Source: Mycolicibacillus parakoreensis
Lineage (GTDB): Bacteria > Actinomycetota > Actinomycetes > Mycobacteriales > Mycobacteriaceae
DNA length: 64,000 nucleotides
NCBI RefSeq assembly: GCF_022370835.2
Contig: NZ_CP092365.1
Span: 186,001-250,000, forward strand
Direction of reading: 5' to 3'
Positions 7,944 through 16,157 of this stretch are shown here, piece by piece. The first letter of the stretch is position 1. Each line of letters begins with the position of its first letter. The notes under the pieces were generated by a model. The model was given only the letters and a program-made list of their open reading frames with translations. It ran no database searches and was not told the DNA's origin. Position numbers and translations under genes: made by a program.

Positions 7944-8126
7944 TCAGCCGACCCCGGCCGCGCACCCGCACGCCAACTGCGCACACTCCAGCAGCAGCGG
8001 GTGCCGGGCGCCGTCGTGGTCGACGCAGCCCTCGGCGGTGCATTCGGTGGGGCGCAGCAGATGGTCGATGACGGTGCCGTGGCAGTGGTCCAGGCCCGCC
8101 GCGCAGGCTCGGCAGCCGATGCTCAT
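7944..8126 (-). CDS. Small Cys/His-rich protein, function unknown
   Basis: A 60-residue protein starting MSIGCRACAAGLDHCHGT and ending ACGCAAGVG. It has eight cysteines and several histidines arranged as CxxC, HCH, CTxxxC and a C-terminal CxxxxCxC, strongly suggesting a small metal-binding (probably zinc) fold. It converges with the gpm2-like gene, leaving only a few bases between the stops, and lies about 50 nt downstream of the zincin-like gene on the same strand. I can name no function. Confidence in coding is good because of the dense Cys/His pattern. Confidence 0.7.
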   Translation of the reverse strand: MSIGCRACAAGLDHCHGTVIDHLLRPTECTAEGCVDHDGARHPLLLECAQLACGCAAGVG

Positions 8127-8175
8127 GGCTCGTTTCTAGCACCCGGTGCCGACACCGTGGGCGCGCAGCGCCCGA

Positions 8176-8526
8176 TCAGCCCCAGCCGAGTTCGTGCAGG
8201 CGCTCGTCGTCGATCCCGAAGTGGTGGGCGATCTCGTGGATCACCGTGATCGCCACCTCGTCGACCACCTGCTGTTCGCTGGAGCAGACCTCCAACAGCG
8301 CCTCCCGGTAGATGGTGATCGCGTCGGGCAGCGACCCGGCGTAGCTGGAGTCCCGCTCGGTCAGCGCCACCCCCTCGTACAGGCCGAGCAGATCCGGTTC
8401 GTCGGGGTGGCGGTCGGCGACGAGCACCACCACGTTGTCCAGCGCGGCGGCCAGCCGGGCGGGGATCAGATCCAGCGCGTCGGCGACCAGGACCTCGAAC
8501 CGCTGCGGATCCATCGACACCGGCAC
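8176..8526 (-). CDS. Minimal zincin-like metallopeptidase (DUF1025-type, Rv3836-like)
   Basis: A 116-residue protein with the metal site VIHEIAHHFGIDDERLHELGW, an HExxHHxxxxD pattern like the minimal zincins of the MPN/DUF1025 group. The first half (PQRFEVLVADALDLIPARLA) and the central GLYEGVALTERDSSY segment match that family's layout. Whether these small proteins are proteases is not established. The GTG start lies 2 nt after the stop of the upstream septum-formation-like gene, so the two form an operon. In M. tuberculosis the same pair is Rv3835-Rv3836. Confidence 0.85.
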   Translation of the reverse strand: MPVSMDPQRFEVLVADALDLIPARLAAALDNVVVLVADRHPDEPDLLGLYEGVALTERDSSYAGSLPDAITIYREALLEVCSSEQQVVDEVAITVIHEIAHHFGIDDERLHELGWG

Positions 8527-8528
8527 GG

Positions 8529-9650
8529 CTACCCTGACGGCAGCGGCAGCAGGTCGAGGCGTTCCTCGGGGATGTCCGGCGGCGGGACCGGGGGCTGGCC
8601 GTTGATGAGCAGCTCACCCTTGGCGCTGCCCAGCAGGGTGGCCCAGCCGCCGTTGCCCAGCGTCATCCCGACGCTGCAGGCGAGCTGGCGGCTGCCGGCC
8701 ACCCAGCTCGGCAGCGAGATGGTGCTGTAGCTCAACGTCAACGTGGTCTCCCGCAGCGTCACCGGCGCCAGGTAGTCCGCGGTCGCGCTGGTGCAGACCT
8801 CCTTGATGTAGCCGTCCTGGTCGGCCTCCGACGGCAGCACCTCGGGGAACCGCTCGGCGAGGTTGACCGTGCCGGTCACCTCCATCGCGTGCGGGGTGGC
8901 GCAGTCGACCGGCACGTCGGTGGGCTGGTTGGTGTCGGCGTCGATGCCCAGGCAGGTGCCGGGCGGGAACACCTTCGACTGGTCCTGCTCGTCGACCGCC
9001 CCCACCGTCAGCGCCTGGGTGTCCCCGGGGCCGGGCAGTTGCAGCCCGCAGAGCATGCGCCGCTCGCCGGCGTGCCGCCAGGTCTTGTCGCCGGACCACA
9101 GCATGCCGATGGTGTAGCGGCCGTTGGGGTCGAAGCGCGGCCCCAGGTAGCGGTCCACCGCCCGTTCGCACTGCTCCTTGCCGATCTCCTCCAGTCGCGC
9201 CGGCGACGGGGCGTCGGCGTCGGGGCCGTACTCCGCGCCGGGGAAGGTGCGCAGGTCGACCGCCTCGCTCACCTCGAACCGGTGTTCGGCGGCGCAGTCG
9301 ACGACGGTGATCGCCTGCGGATCATCCTCGGGCCAGGTCAGACAGTCCCCGGCGGCGGCCTGGGTGAACGCGTCGTTGCCGCGCGCGGCGGCCGCCGGCT
9401 CGGAGTCGGTGTTGAGGTAGCCGAGCAGCTCACTGCTGTCCTCGACGACCGGGATCGCGGTGATCACCCCCGCGATCAAAAGCCCGCCCAGCGCGGTGAG
9501 CAGAAGCCCGCGGCGCGCCGCGCGCGAGGTGCGCCCGGGCAAGCGCAGCCGGCCGGCCCACCGGCGGCGGGGCCGGTCGGCGGCGGGCGCGGTGTCGTCG
9601 TCGCCGGTCGCGTCGTCGAGCGGCTCGGACTCCTCGGACTCCTGGGACAT
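8529..9650 (-). CDS. Septum-formation-family membrane-anchored protein (Rv3835-like)
   Basis: A 373-residue protein. The N-terminal 50 residues are acidic then Arg-rich and cytoplasmic. One membrane helix follows (GLLLTALGGLLIAGVITAIP, about 48-67). The outside part has two copies of a Cys-containing module: GDCLTWPEDDPQAITVVDCAAEHRFEV and, later, GTCLGIDADT...VPVDCATPHAMEV, each with a downstream Cys (KEQCERAV; KEVCTSAT). This duplicated pattern is that of the Septum_form domain found in actinobacterial wall-associated proteins. No enzymatic motif is visible. The ATG at 9650 gives MSQESEESEP; the gene is divergent from serS, with about 69 nt between. Confidence 0.82.
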   Translation of the reverse strand: MSQESEESEPLDDATGDDDTAPAADRPRRRWAGRLRLPGRTSRAARRGLLLTALGGLLIAGVITAIPVVEDSSELLGYLNTDSEPAAAARGNDAFTQAAAGDCLTWPEDDPQAITVVDCAAEHRFEVSEAVDLRTFPGAEYGPDADAPSPARLEEIGKEQCERAVDRYLGPRFDPNGRYTIGMLWSGDKTWRHAGERRMLCGLQLPGPGDTQALTVGAVDEQDQSKVFPPGTCLGIDADTNQPTDVPVDCATPHAMEVTGTVNLAERFPEVLPSEADQDGYIKEVCTSATADYLAPVTLRETTLTLSYSTISLPSWVAGSRQLACSVGMTLGNGGWATLLGSAKGELLINGQPPVPPPDIPEERLDLLPLPSG

Positions 9651-9706
9651 CGCGGTCCATTCTGACAGGCGCCCCGGCCGCCCCGCCCGGCAGTCGGGCG
9701 GAAACG

Positions 9707-9712
9707 TAGTGT
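9707..9712 (+). promoter_or_regulatory. -10 box TAGTGT for serS
   Basis: TAGTGT is followed by 7 nt and then the serS GTG, with no Shine-Dalgarno sequence between, so a leaderless serS mRNA is likely. Confidence 0.5.
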
Positions 9713-9719
9713 TCAGGCC

Positions 9720-10976
9720 GTGATCGACCTGAGAGTGCTGCGCGAAGACCCCGATGTTGTCCGCCGTTCCCAGATCAGCCGCGGCGCCGACCCGGCCCTG
9801 GTGGACGCGCTGCTGGCCGCCGACGCCGAGCGCCGCGCGGCGATCGCCGCAGCCGACGGGCTGCGCGCCGACCAGAAGGCCGCCAGCCGCAAGGTCGGCG
9901 CCGCCGGCGCCGCGGAGCGCCCCGCCCTGCTGGCCCGGGCCAAAGAGCTGGCCGAGCAGGTCAAGGCCGCCGAATCCGAGCAGGCCCGCGCCGAGGAGGC
10001 GCTCGACGCGGCGCACCGGGCGATCGCCAACGTGATCGTCGACGGGGTGCCCGCCGGCGGGGAGGACGACTTCGCCCTGCTCGACGTGGTCGGGACCCCG
10101 CCCGTCCTCGACGCGCCGCGCGATCACCTCGAACTCGGCGAGCGTCTCGGGCTGATCGACATGGCCCGCGGGGCGAAGGTCTCCGGCGCGCGGTTCTACT
10201 TCTTGACCGGCCGCGGTGCGCTGCTGCAGCTGGGGCTGCTGCAGCTGGCGGTGCGTCTGGCGGTCGACAACGGGTTCACCCCGATGATCCCGCCGGTGCT
10301 GGTGCGCCCCGAGATCATGTCGGGCACCGGGTTTTTGGGCGCCCACGCCGAGGAGGTCTACCGGCTGGAGGCCGACGACCTCTACCTAGTCGGCACCTCG
10401 GAGGTGCCGCTGGCGGGCTATCACGCCGAGGAGATCCTCGATCTGTCCGACGGTCCGCTGCGTTACGCCGGCTGGTCGTCGTGTTTCCGCCGGGAGGCCG
10501 GCAGCCACGGCCGCGACACCCGCGGCATCATCCGGGTGCACCAGTTCGACAAGGTCGAGGCGTTCGTCTACTGCGCCCCCGCCGACGCCGCCGACGAGCA
10601 CCAGCGGCTGCTGGGCTGGCAGCGCCAGATGCTCGCCGCCGTCGAGGTGCCCTACCGGGTGATCGACGTGGCCGCCGGTGATCTGGGCGACTCGGCGGCG
10701 CGCAAGTTCGACTGCGAGGCCTGGGTGCCGACCCAGGGCGCCTACCGGGAGCTGACGTCGACCTCGAACTGCACCACGTTCCAGGCCCGCCGGCTGGCCA
10801 CCCGCTACCGCGACGCCACCGGCCGACCGCAGATCGCCGCCACCCTCAACGGCACCCTGGCCACCACCCGCTGGCTGGTCGCGATCTTGGAGAACCACCA
10901 GCTGCCCGACGGCAGCGTGCGGGTGCCGGCCGCGCTGGTGCCCGCCGTGGGCACCGAGGTGCTCACCCCGGCGTAG
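9720..10976 (+). CDS. serS: Seryl-tRNA synthetase
   Basis: Charges tRNA-Ser with serine. The 418-residue protein has the usual two parts: an N-terminal antiparallel coiled coil that grips the long variable arm of tRNA-Ser (about 30-100, [20 protein letters not shown]) and a class II catalytic domain. Class II motifs are visible: motif 1 near [17 protein letters not shown], motif 2 [20 protein letters not shown] and motif 3 [29 protein letters not shown] holds the serine-binding residues. Start codon is GTG; the protein begins [19 protein letters not shown], the conserved family opening. Confidence 0.97.
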   Translation: MIDLRVLREDPDVVRRSQISRGADPALVDALLAADAERRAAIAAADGLRADQKAASRKVGAAGAAERPALLARAKELAEQVKAAESEQARAEEALDAAHRAIANVIVDGVPAGGEDDFALLDVVGTPPVLDAPRDHLELGERLGLIDMARGAKVSGARFYFLTGRGALLQLGLLQLAVRLAVDNGFTPMIPPVLVRPEIMSGTGFLGAHAEEVYRLEADDLYLVGTSEVPLAGYHAEEILDLSDGPLRYAGWSSCFRREAGSHGRDTRGIIRVHQFDKVEAFVYCAPADAADEHQRLLGWQRQMLAAVEVPYRVIDVAAGDLGDSAARKFDCEAWVPTQGAYRELTSTSNCTTFQARRLATRYRDATGRPQIAATLNGTLATTRWLVAILENHQLPDGSVRVPAALVPAVGTEVLTPA

Positions 10977-10992
10977 CCGCCGTACCGGCCGG

Positions 10993-11328
10993 TCAGCCGG
11001 CCAGCAGCTCCTCGAGCAGCGCCACGAACTCGCCCGGGCGCGCCGGGGTGCACGCCGGCGCCGGCCAGGTGTCGGCCACCTCGAAGGTGACCAGCGTCGA
11101 ACGCAGCGGCCGGGAGGGGTCCAGCGGCAGCCAGCGACGCAGATCCGACGTGCCCCAGATCCGCCAGCGGTGGACGAACATCCCCAGGGATTGTGTTCGA
11201 TAGCCGCGAATCGCGTGCAGCGGAATGATTTTCGACGTCCCGGAAGGAAAATGATACCGGCGCAATGTGATCGCCTCCCGATCCAGCTGGATCAGGCCGT
11301 CGTCGTAGCGGGATGCGGCGGTGCTCAC
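10993..11328 (-). CDS. Small PH-like-domain protein, coupled to the MBL/Rieske gene
   Basis: A 111-residue soluble protein, MSTAASRYDDGLIQLDREAI, followed by alternating beta strands (ITLRRYHFPSGTSKIIPLHAI, RGYRTQSL, WRIWGTSDLRRWLPL, STLVTFEV) and a C-terminal helix (PGEFVALLEELLAG). This looks like a bacterial PH-like domain. Its GTG overlaps the TGA of the upstream gene (GTGA), so it is translated with the MBL/Rieske protein and may work with it. Function is unknown. It converges with serS, leaving 16 nt. No longer N-terminus is needed; upstream in-frame sequence lies inside the neighbouring gene. Confidence 0.7.
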   Translation of the reverse strand: MSTAASRYDDGLIQLDREAITLRRYHFPSGTSKIIPLHAIRGYRTQSLGMFVHRWRIWGTSDLRRWLPLDPSRPLRSTLVTFEVADTWPAPACTPARPGEFVALLEELLAG

Positions 11329-12872
11329 AGCTTGGCGCATCGCAGTTCGTGCCCGCGTGCGGTCAGGCATCGACCGGTGGTCAGATCCCACTTCCAGCCG
11401 TGCTGGTTGCAGGTCAGCGTCGTGCCCTCGACCACGCCGAACTTCGACAGGTCCGCCTTCATGTGCGGGCACCGGCGTTGGATCTCGTAGCCGCCCAACT
11501 CGATCGTGGCCGAGTCGTCGTGGGCTTCGCCGAACCAGCCGTCGGCGTAGACGATCCGATCCTCGGTGAGGCATTTGAAGAACGTGTACAGGTATTCGTT
11601 GTAGCCGCCGACACGCCACGCGGTGAACCGGGTGGACAGGAAGATGGTGTTGACCCAGTCGGGTTCGTTGTCGCGCAGCACCGTGCGCACCAGTTCCGGT
11701 GCGATCGCGAACCCGTACCGGAATTTCTCGCCGGGATCGGGGTTGCGCACCGAGCGGTTCGGGAAGTCGACCACCACGGTCTCGTCGCCCAGCACCAGTT
11801 CCACCGGGTAGCCGACCCCGTCACAGATCTGGTCGCTCTTTTTCATCAGCGGCTCGAACAACGCCCGCAGCGGCGTCACCAGCGGCTGCCCGGTCGCCGG
11901 GGCCCACGACGCCTTCTCCGCGGCGAGTACCGGGGCCATGCGCTCGGCGTAGGCGGCGATGTAGTCGGCCTTGCCGGTGGTGAAGACCGCCTCCACCTCG
12001 GCGGTGGGAAGCGGGTGGGACAGCCCCGAGAGTTCTCGTCCCCGGAAGTCGGCGACCGAGCCGGGGATCATGAGCAGCCCGCGATCGTGGCCGTGGCGGC
12101 GCATCTGGTCGAGGAAGACCATCTGGTCGGGGAAGATGTTGGCCGGGTCGCCGTGATCGTCGTTGAGGTGACGCAGGTCGGGGTCCAAAAAGCAGGGCGG
12201 GCCCGCGGACGGGACCACCCAGGTGGCGCCGACATGGGCGATGTACTGGCGGGCGCGATCCATCTGACGCTGCCGCTTCTGGGTGCCGAACGCCGCCTTG
12301 GCCCGCGCCGGCATGTCGTAGACCATCGGGTACCAGATCGCCCCGGAGTACTGCAGCAGGTGCACGTCGATGTGGTCGAACGCGGTGAGCACGTCGAGGT
12401 CCACCGGGCGGGAGTCGTTCATGTTGAACACGGTGGTCTGCCCGTCGGTGACCACCAGCCCGGAGTCGCCGATCGGGCCGTCGGCCGGCGCCCGCAGCGC
12501 GACGATCATGATGTCGAGTTCGCCCTTGGGTCCGCTGATCGTCTGGCGCACCGAATCGATGGTCGCGACGAACCGGTGAAACCCCAGCGCGGTCAGCTCG
12601 TCGCGCAGGTCGGGCACCGGGTAGTCCGGCAAAAGCACCACCGCGTCGGTGCTGACGTGGTCACGCAGGTGCCGCGGGTCGAAATGGTCGTGGTGCAGAT
12701 GCGAGATGTAGAGGTAGTCGCAGTCGCCGAGGCTGTCCCAGTCCAGCCCGCTGTTGTCCGGGAACGGGAACCAGGACCCGAAGTAGGCCGGGTTGACCCA
12801 CGGGTCGCACAGAATGCTGCCCGCGGCGGTGTCGATCCGAAAACCCGCGTGTCCGACGCTGGTGACCTGCAC
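11325..12872 (-). CDS. Metallo-beta-lactamase-fold / Rieske [2Fe-2S] fusion (Rv3818-like)
   Basis: A 515-residue two-domain protein. Residues 1-300 are an UlaG-like metallo-beta-lactamase fold: VGHAGFRIDTAAGSILCDPW, the metal motif SHLHHDHFDPRHL, and YSGAIWYPMVYD. The C-terminal 100 residues hold a Rieske cluster site, CPHMKADLSKF and CNQHGWKWDL, with the Cys-x-His and Cys-x-x-His ligands. Such fusions resemble CMP-N-acetylneuraminate hydroxylase-like and lipid-modifying oxidoreductases, but the substrate is unknown. AGAGAGG lies 6 nt before the GTG start. Length and domain order match M. tuberculosis Rv3818. The downstream PH-like gene overlaps by 4 nt. Confidence 0.88.
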   Translation of the reverse strand: MQVTSVGHAGFRIDTAAGSILCDPWVNPAYFGSWFPFPDNSGLDWDSLGDCDYLYISHLHHDHFDPRHLRDHVSTDAVVLLPDYPVPDLRDELTALGFHRFVATIDSVRQTISGPKGELDIMIVALRAPADGPIGDSGLVVTDGQTTVFNMNDSRPVDLDVLTAFDHIDVHLLQYSGAIWYPMVYDMPARAKAAFGTQKRQRQMDRARQYIAHVGATWVVPSAGPPCFLDPDLRHLNDDHGDPANIFPDQMVFLDQMRRHGHDRGLLMIPGSVADFRGRELSGLSHPLPTAEVEAVFTTGKADYIAAYAERMAPVLAAEKASWAPATGQPLVTPLRALFEPLMKKSDQICDGVGYPVELVLGDETVVVDFPNRSVRNPDPGEKFRYGFAIAPELVRTVLRDNEPDWVNTIFLSTRFTAWRVGGYNEYLYTFFKCLTEDRIVYADGWFGEAHDDSATIELGGYEIQRRCPHMKADLSKFGVVEGTTLTCNQHGWKWDLTTGRCLTARGHELRCAKL

Positions 12873-13010
12873 GAAAACCTCTCTCGCCCGCTCGGGTCTG
12901 CCGGTGGCGCCGGTGGGCGCACCGGGCCGGGACCCGTCGTCGAGCTTAACGGCCGATCACACCCCGGCGCGCGCGCCGGTGGGCGCCGCCCGCCGGGCGG
13001 CGGCGCCGAT

Positions 13011-13016
13011 TAGGCT
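13011..13016 (+). promoter_or_regulatory. -10 box TAGGCT for the acyltransferase operon
   Basis: TAGGCT lies 7 nt before the GTG of the first PlsC-type gene and no Shine-Dalgarno sequence intervenes. It probably drives a leaderless mRNA covering three acyltransferases and the HAD gene. Confidence 0.55.
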
Positions 13017-13023
13017 GAGCGGC

Positions 13024-13794
13024 GTGGAGCCGGTTTACGGGACGATCATTCAGTGTGCGCGCCTGGCGTGGCGGCTGCAGGGGTTGACCTTCACGGTCAG
13101 CGGCGTGGAGAACCTGCCGCAAACCGGTGGGGCGGTGGTGGCGATCAACCACACCAGTTACTTCGACTTCACCTTCGCCGGGCTGCCGGCCTACCGGCAG
13201 GGCCTCGGCCGCAAGGTGCGGTTCATGGCCAAGCAGGAGATCTTCGACCACCGAATCGGCGGGCCGCTGATGCGCGGCTGCCGACACATCCCGGTCGACC
13301 GGGGCAGCGGGGCGGCGTCGTTCCAGCTGGCGGTGCAGTACCTGCGCGCCGGGGAGCTGGTCGGGGTGTACCCGGAGGCCACGATCAGCCGCAGCTTCGA
13401 GATCAAGGAGCTCAAATCGGGGGCGGCGCGGATGGCGCTGGAGGCCCAGGTGCCGATCGTCCCGCACATCGTGTGGGGCGCCCAGCGGATCTGGACCAAG
13501 GGCCACCCCAAGAAGCTGTACCGGCCGAAGGTGCCGGTCACCATCGCCGTCGGCGAACCGATCCCGCCGACCCTGCCGGCGCCCGACCTCACCGCGCTTT
13601 TGCACTCCCGGCTGCAGCATCTGCTCGAACGGGTCCAGGACGACTACGGGCCCTACCCGCCCGGCGAGTTCTGGGTGCCGCACCGTCTCGGTGGGGGTGC
13701 GCCGTCGCTGGCCGAGGCCGCCCGCATGGACGACGAGGAGGCGGCCGCCAAGGCGGCGCGGCGCGCGCAGCGACCGGCGGGCGATCCGGAGTGA
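13024..13794 (+). CDS. PlsC-type 1-acylglycerol-phosphate acyltransferase, copy 1 (Rv3816c-like)
   Basis: A 256-residue acyltransferase of the LPLAT/PlsC family, which transfers acyl groups from acyl-CoA or acyl-ACP to lysophosphatidate or related acceptors at the membrane. The catalytic NHxxxxD motif is NHTSYFDF (about residue 40). The phosphate-binding block III has the form PEATISRSFE in place of the usual EGTRS. VPIVPHIVWGAQRIW is the block IV hydrophobic strand. GTG at 13024 is chosen from the upstream -10 box and from alignment with the next two paralogues. It is the first of four closely packed genes. The acceptor lipid is unknown. Confidence 0.87.
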   Translation: MEPVYGTIIQCARLAWRLQGLTFTVSGVENLPQTGGAVVAINHTSYFDFTFAGLPAYRQGLGRKVRFMAKQEIFDHRIGGPLMRGCRHIPVDRGSGAASFQLAVQYLRAGELVGVYPEATISRSFEIKELKSGAARMALEAQVPIVPHIVWGAQRIWTKGHPKKLYRPKVPVTIAVGEPIPPTLPAPDLTALLHSRLQHLLERVQDDYGPYPPGEFWVPHRLGGGAPSLAEAARMDDEEAAAKAARRAQRPAGDPE

Positions 13795-13797
13795 GCC

Positions 13798-14538
13798 GTG
13801 GAGCCGGTCTTTCGCACCCTTGAGCTCGGCGCCGCCCTGGCGGTGCGGGCCACCGGCACCCGGATCGACTACCGCGACCTGGAGCATCTGCCCACCCGCG
13901 GCGGTGCGGTGGTGGCGATCAACCACACCAGCTACGTCGACTTCCTGCCGGCCGGGCTCGCGGTGCACCGGGCGCGGCGCCGGCTGCGGTTCATGATCAA
14001 GGCCGAGATGCGTCGGGTGCCGGTGGTCAACTTCCTCATCTCCCACACCGGCACCATCGCGGTCGACCGGACCGCCGGCGCCGGCGCCTACGCCGCCGCG
14101 GTGCGGCGCCTGCGCGCCGGGGAGCTGGTCGGGGTGTACCCGGAGGCCACGATCAGCCGCAGTTTCGAACTCAAGGAATTCAAAACCGGGGTGGCGCGGA
14201 TGGCGCTGGAGGCGGCGGTGCCGGTCATCCCGCTGATCGTGTGGGGCGCCCAGCGCATCTGGACCAAGGACCACCCGAAACGGTTGGGCCGCAACCACAC
14301 CCCGATCACCGTGGCCGTCGGCGCACCGATCCGCCCGGAGGGATCGGTGCCCGAGCTGCTGGTCACGGTGCATGCGCGGATGGCGGCGCTGCTGCACGAG
14401 GTGCAGCGTGACTACCCGCATCCGCCCGGGGCGTTCTGGGTGCCGCGCCAATTGGGCGGGGCCGCCCCCACCCCGGCGCAGGCTAAGGTTTTGGATGAGG
14501 CCGAGCTGGTCCACCGTGCGCGTCGGGTGAGGAGGTAG
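13798..14538 (+). CDS. PlsC-type acyltransferase, copy 2 (Rv3815c-like)
   Basis: A 246-residue paralogue of the preceding protein, starting 3 nt after its stop. The motifs are NHTSYVDFLPAGLA (catalytic His and Asp), FMIKAEMRRVPVVNFLI, GVYPEATISRSFELKEF and VPVIPLIVWGAQRIWTK. The first 20 residues form an amphipathic or membrane-associating stretch. The shared VYPEATISRS block in copies 1 and 2, with near-identical flanks, shows recent tandem duplication compared with other PlsC genes. It probably acts on the same class of acceptor, with a different chain preference. Confidence 0.87.
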   Translation: MEPVFRTLELGAALAVRATGTRIDYRDLEHLPTRGGAVVAINHTSYVDFLPAGLAVHRARRRLRFMIKAEMRRVPVVNFLISHTGTIAVDRTAGAGAYAAAVRRLRAGELVGVYPEATISRSFELKEFKTGVARMALEAAVPVIPLIVWGAQRIWTKDHPKRLGRNHTPITVAVGAPIRPEGSVPELLVTVHARMAALLHEVQRDYPHPPGAFWVPRQLGGAAPTPAQAKVLDEAELVHRARRVRR

Positions 14539-14544
14539 CCGAGC

Positions 14545-15312
14545 ATGGCCGAACCGTTCTTCCGGTTGCTGGAGATCGTGGTGCCGCAGGTGGTGGCCGC
14601 GAACAAGACCCGGATCAGCTACCGCGGCCTCGAGCACATCCCCGAGCGGGGCGGCGCGCTGATCGTGGTCAACCACACCAGCTACGTGGACTGGCTGCCC
14701 GCCTCGCTCGCGGCGCTGCAACGCAAACGGCGGCTGCGGTTCATGATCAAGGCCGAGATGCAGGACGTGCCGGCGGTCAACTACGTCATCAAGCACGTCA
14801 AGCTGATCCCGGTGGACCGTGAGCACGGCGCCGACGCCTACGCCGAGGCGGTGTACCGGCTCCGGGCCGGCGAACTGGTGGGTCTGCACCCGGAGGCGAC
14901 GATCAGCCGCAGCCTGGAGCTGCGGCCGTTCAAGAACGGCGCGGCGCGCATGGCGCTGGAGGCCGCGGTGCCGATCATCCCGATGATCGTGTGGGGCGCG
15001 CAGCGGATCTGGCCGAAGGACCATCCGAAACAGTTGTTCCTCAACAACATTCCGATCATCGTCGAGGCCGGCAGACCACTGGTGCCGCGCGGCGGCACCC
15101 CGGAGCAGATCATGACCGAGCTGCGCGAGCGGATGAAAACCGTGCTCTACCGCGTCCAGCAGGAGTACCCGCATCCCACCGGTGCGCACTGGGTTCCCAA
15201 CCGGCTGGGCGGGGGTGCGCCGACCCCGGAGGAGTCGGCGGTGCTGCGCCGCGCCGAACTGGCCGAGCGGGCCCGCAGGCGGGCCGCGGCCCAGCAGCGA
15301 TCCGACCGATGA
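14545..15312 (+). CDS. PlsC-type acyltransferase, copy 3 (Rv3814c-like)
   Basis: A 255-residue third paralogue, starting MAEPFFRLLEIVVPQVVAA 6 nt after copy 2. The catalytic motif is NHTSYVDWLPASLA and the block III motif LHPEATISRSLELRPF; the Tyr of the VYPEAT block is His here. The C-terminus is rich in Arg and Ala (LAERARRRAAAQQRSDR), suggesting peripheral contact with anionic lipid. AGGAGGTAGCCGAGC precedes the ATG and gives a strong ribosome site. It overlaps the HAD gene by 4 nt (ATGA), so the four genes form one operon. Confidence 0.87.
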   Translation: MAEPFFRLLEIVVPQVVAANKTRISYRGLEHIPERGGALIVVNHTSYVDWLPASLAALQRKRRLRFMIKAEMQDVPAVNYVIKHVKLIPVDREHGADAYAEAVYRLRAGELVGLHPEATISRSLELRPFKNGAARMALEAAVPIIPMIVWGAQRIWPKDHPKQLFLNNIPIIVEAGRPLVPRGGTPEQIMTELRERMKTVLYRVQQEYPHPTGAHWVPNRLGGGAPTPEESAVLRRAELAERARRRAAAQQRSDR

Positions 15313-16124
15313 CGCTGCCGGCGTTGATCGCCAGCGATGTGGACGGCACCCTGCTGGCCGACGACGAGACGATCAGTGCCCGCACCCGGGCGGCGATCCA
15401 CGCCGCGGTGGCCGGCGGGACCCGCTTCATCCTGGCCACCGGGCGCCCGCCGCGCTGGGTGGCGCCGGTCGTCGACCAACTCGGCTTCGCCCCGACGTCG
15501 GTCTGCGCCAACGGGGCGGTGCTCTACGACCCGGCGACCGACCGGGTGCTGGCCGCCCACACCCTCTCCGTCGAGGTGCTCGCCGAGCTCGCCGCGCTGG
15601 CCACCCGGGTGATCCCGGGGGCCGGGCTGGCGGTGGAGCGCATCGGCGTGCGCGCCCACGACGCCGCCACCCCCAATTTCGTCAGCGCGCCCGGCTACGA
15701 GCACGCCTGGCTCAACCCCGACCACACCGAGGTCTCGCTGGCCGACCTGCTCAGCGCCCCGGCGATCAAGCTGCTGATCCGCAAGCCCGGGGCCCGCAGC
15801 GCGGAGATGGCGGCGGCGTTGGGCGCCTATCCCGAGTTCGCCGGCGACATCACCTATTCCACCGACAACGGGCTGATCGAGGTGGTGCCGCCGGGGATCA
15901 GCAAGGCCACCGGGATCGCCGCGGTCATCCGGCCGCTGGGGCTGCTCGCCGAGGATGTGCTGGCGTTCGGCGACATGCCCAACGATGTCCCGATGCTGCG
16001 GCAGTCCGGCCACGGGGTGGCGATGGGCAACGCCCACGCGGAGGCCGTCGCCGCCGCCGACGAGGTGACCACCGCCAACAACGACGACGGGCTGGCCCGG
16101 GTGCTGGAACGCTGGTGGCTGTGA
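15309..16124 (+). CDS. HAD-superfamily (Cof-type) phosphatase (Rv3813c-like)
   Basis: A 271-residue Cof/IIB-type HAD hydrolase, family members of which dephosphorylate sugar phosphates, nucleotides or polyols. Motif I is ASDVDGTLLADDETIS with the nucleophile Asp. Motif II is FILATGRPP, and motifs III/IV lie in GISKATGIAAVI (Lys) and LAFGDMPNDVPML (GDxxND). The large cap domain (about 85-190) is the C2B kind. It is coupled to the acyltransferases by an ATGA overlap, so it could remove phosphate from a lipid head group or precursor made by them; that link is inference. The IS110 element begins shortly after its stop. Confidence 0.88.
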   Translation: MTLPALIASDVDGTLLADDETISARTRAAIHAAVAGGTRFILATGRPPRWVAPVVDQLGFAPTSVCANGAVLYDPATDRVLAAHTLSVEVLAELAALATRVIPGAGLAVERIGVRAHDAATPNFVSAPGYEHAWLNPDHTEVSLADLLSAPAIKLLIRKPGARSAEMAAALGAYPEFAGDITYSTDNGLIEVVPPGISKATGIAAVIRPLGLLAEDVLAFGDMPNDVPMLRQSGHGVAMGNAHAEAVAAADEVTTANNDDGLARVLERWWL

Positions 16125-16157
16125 GCGGGCCCGCCCGGCGGGACGCTCCTATGGTTG

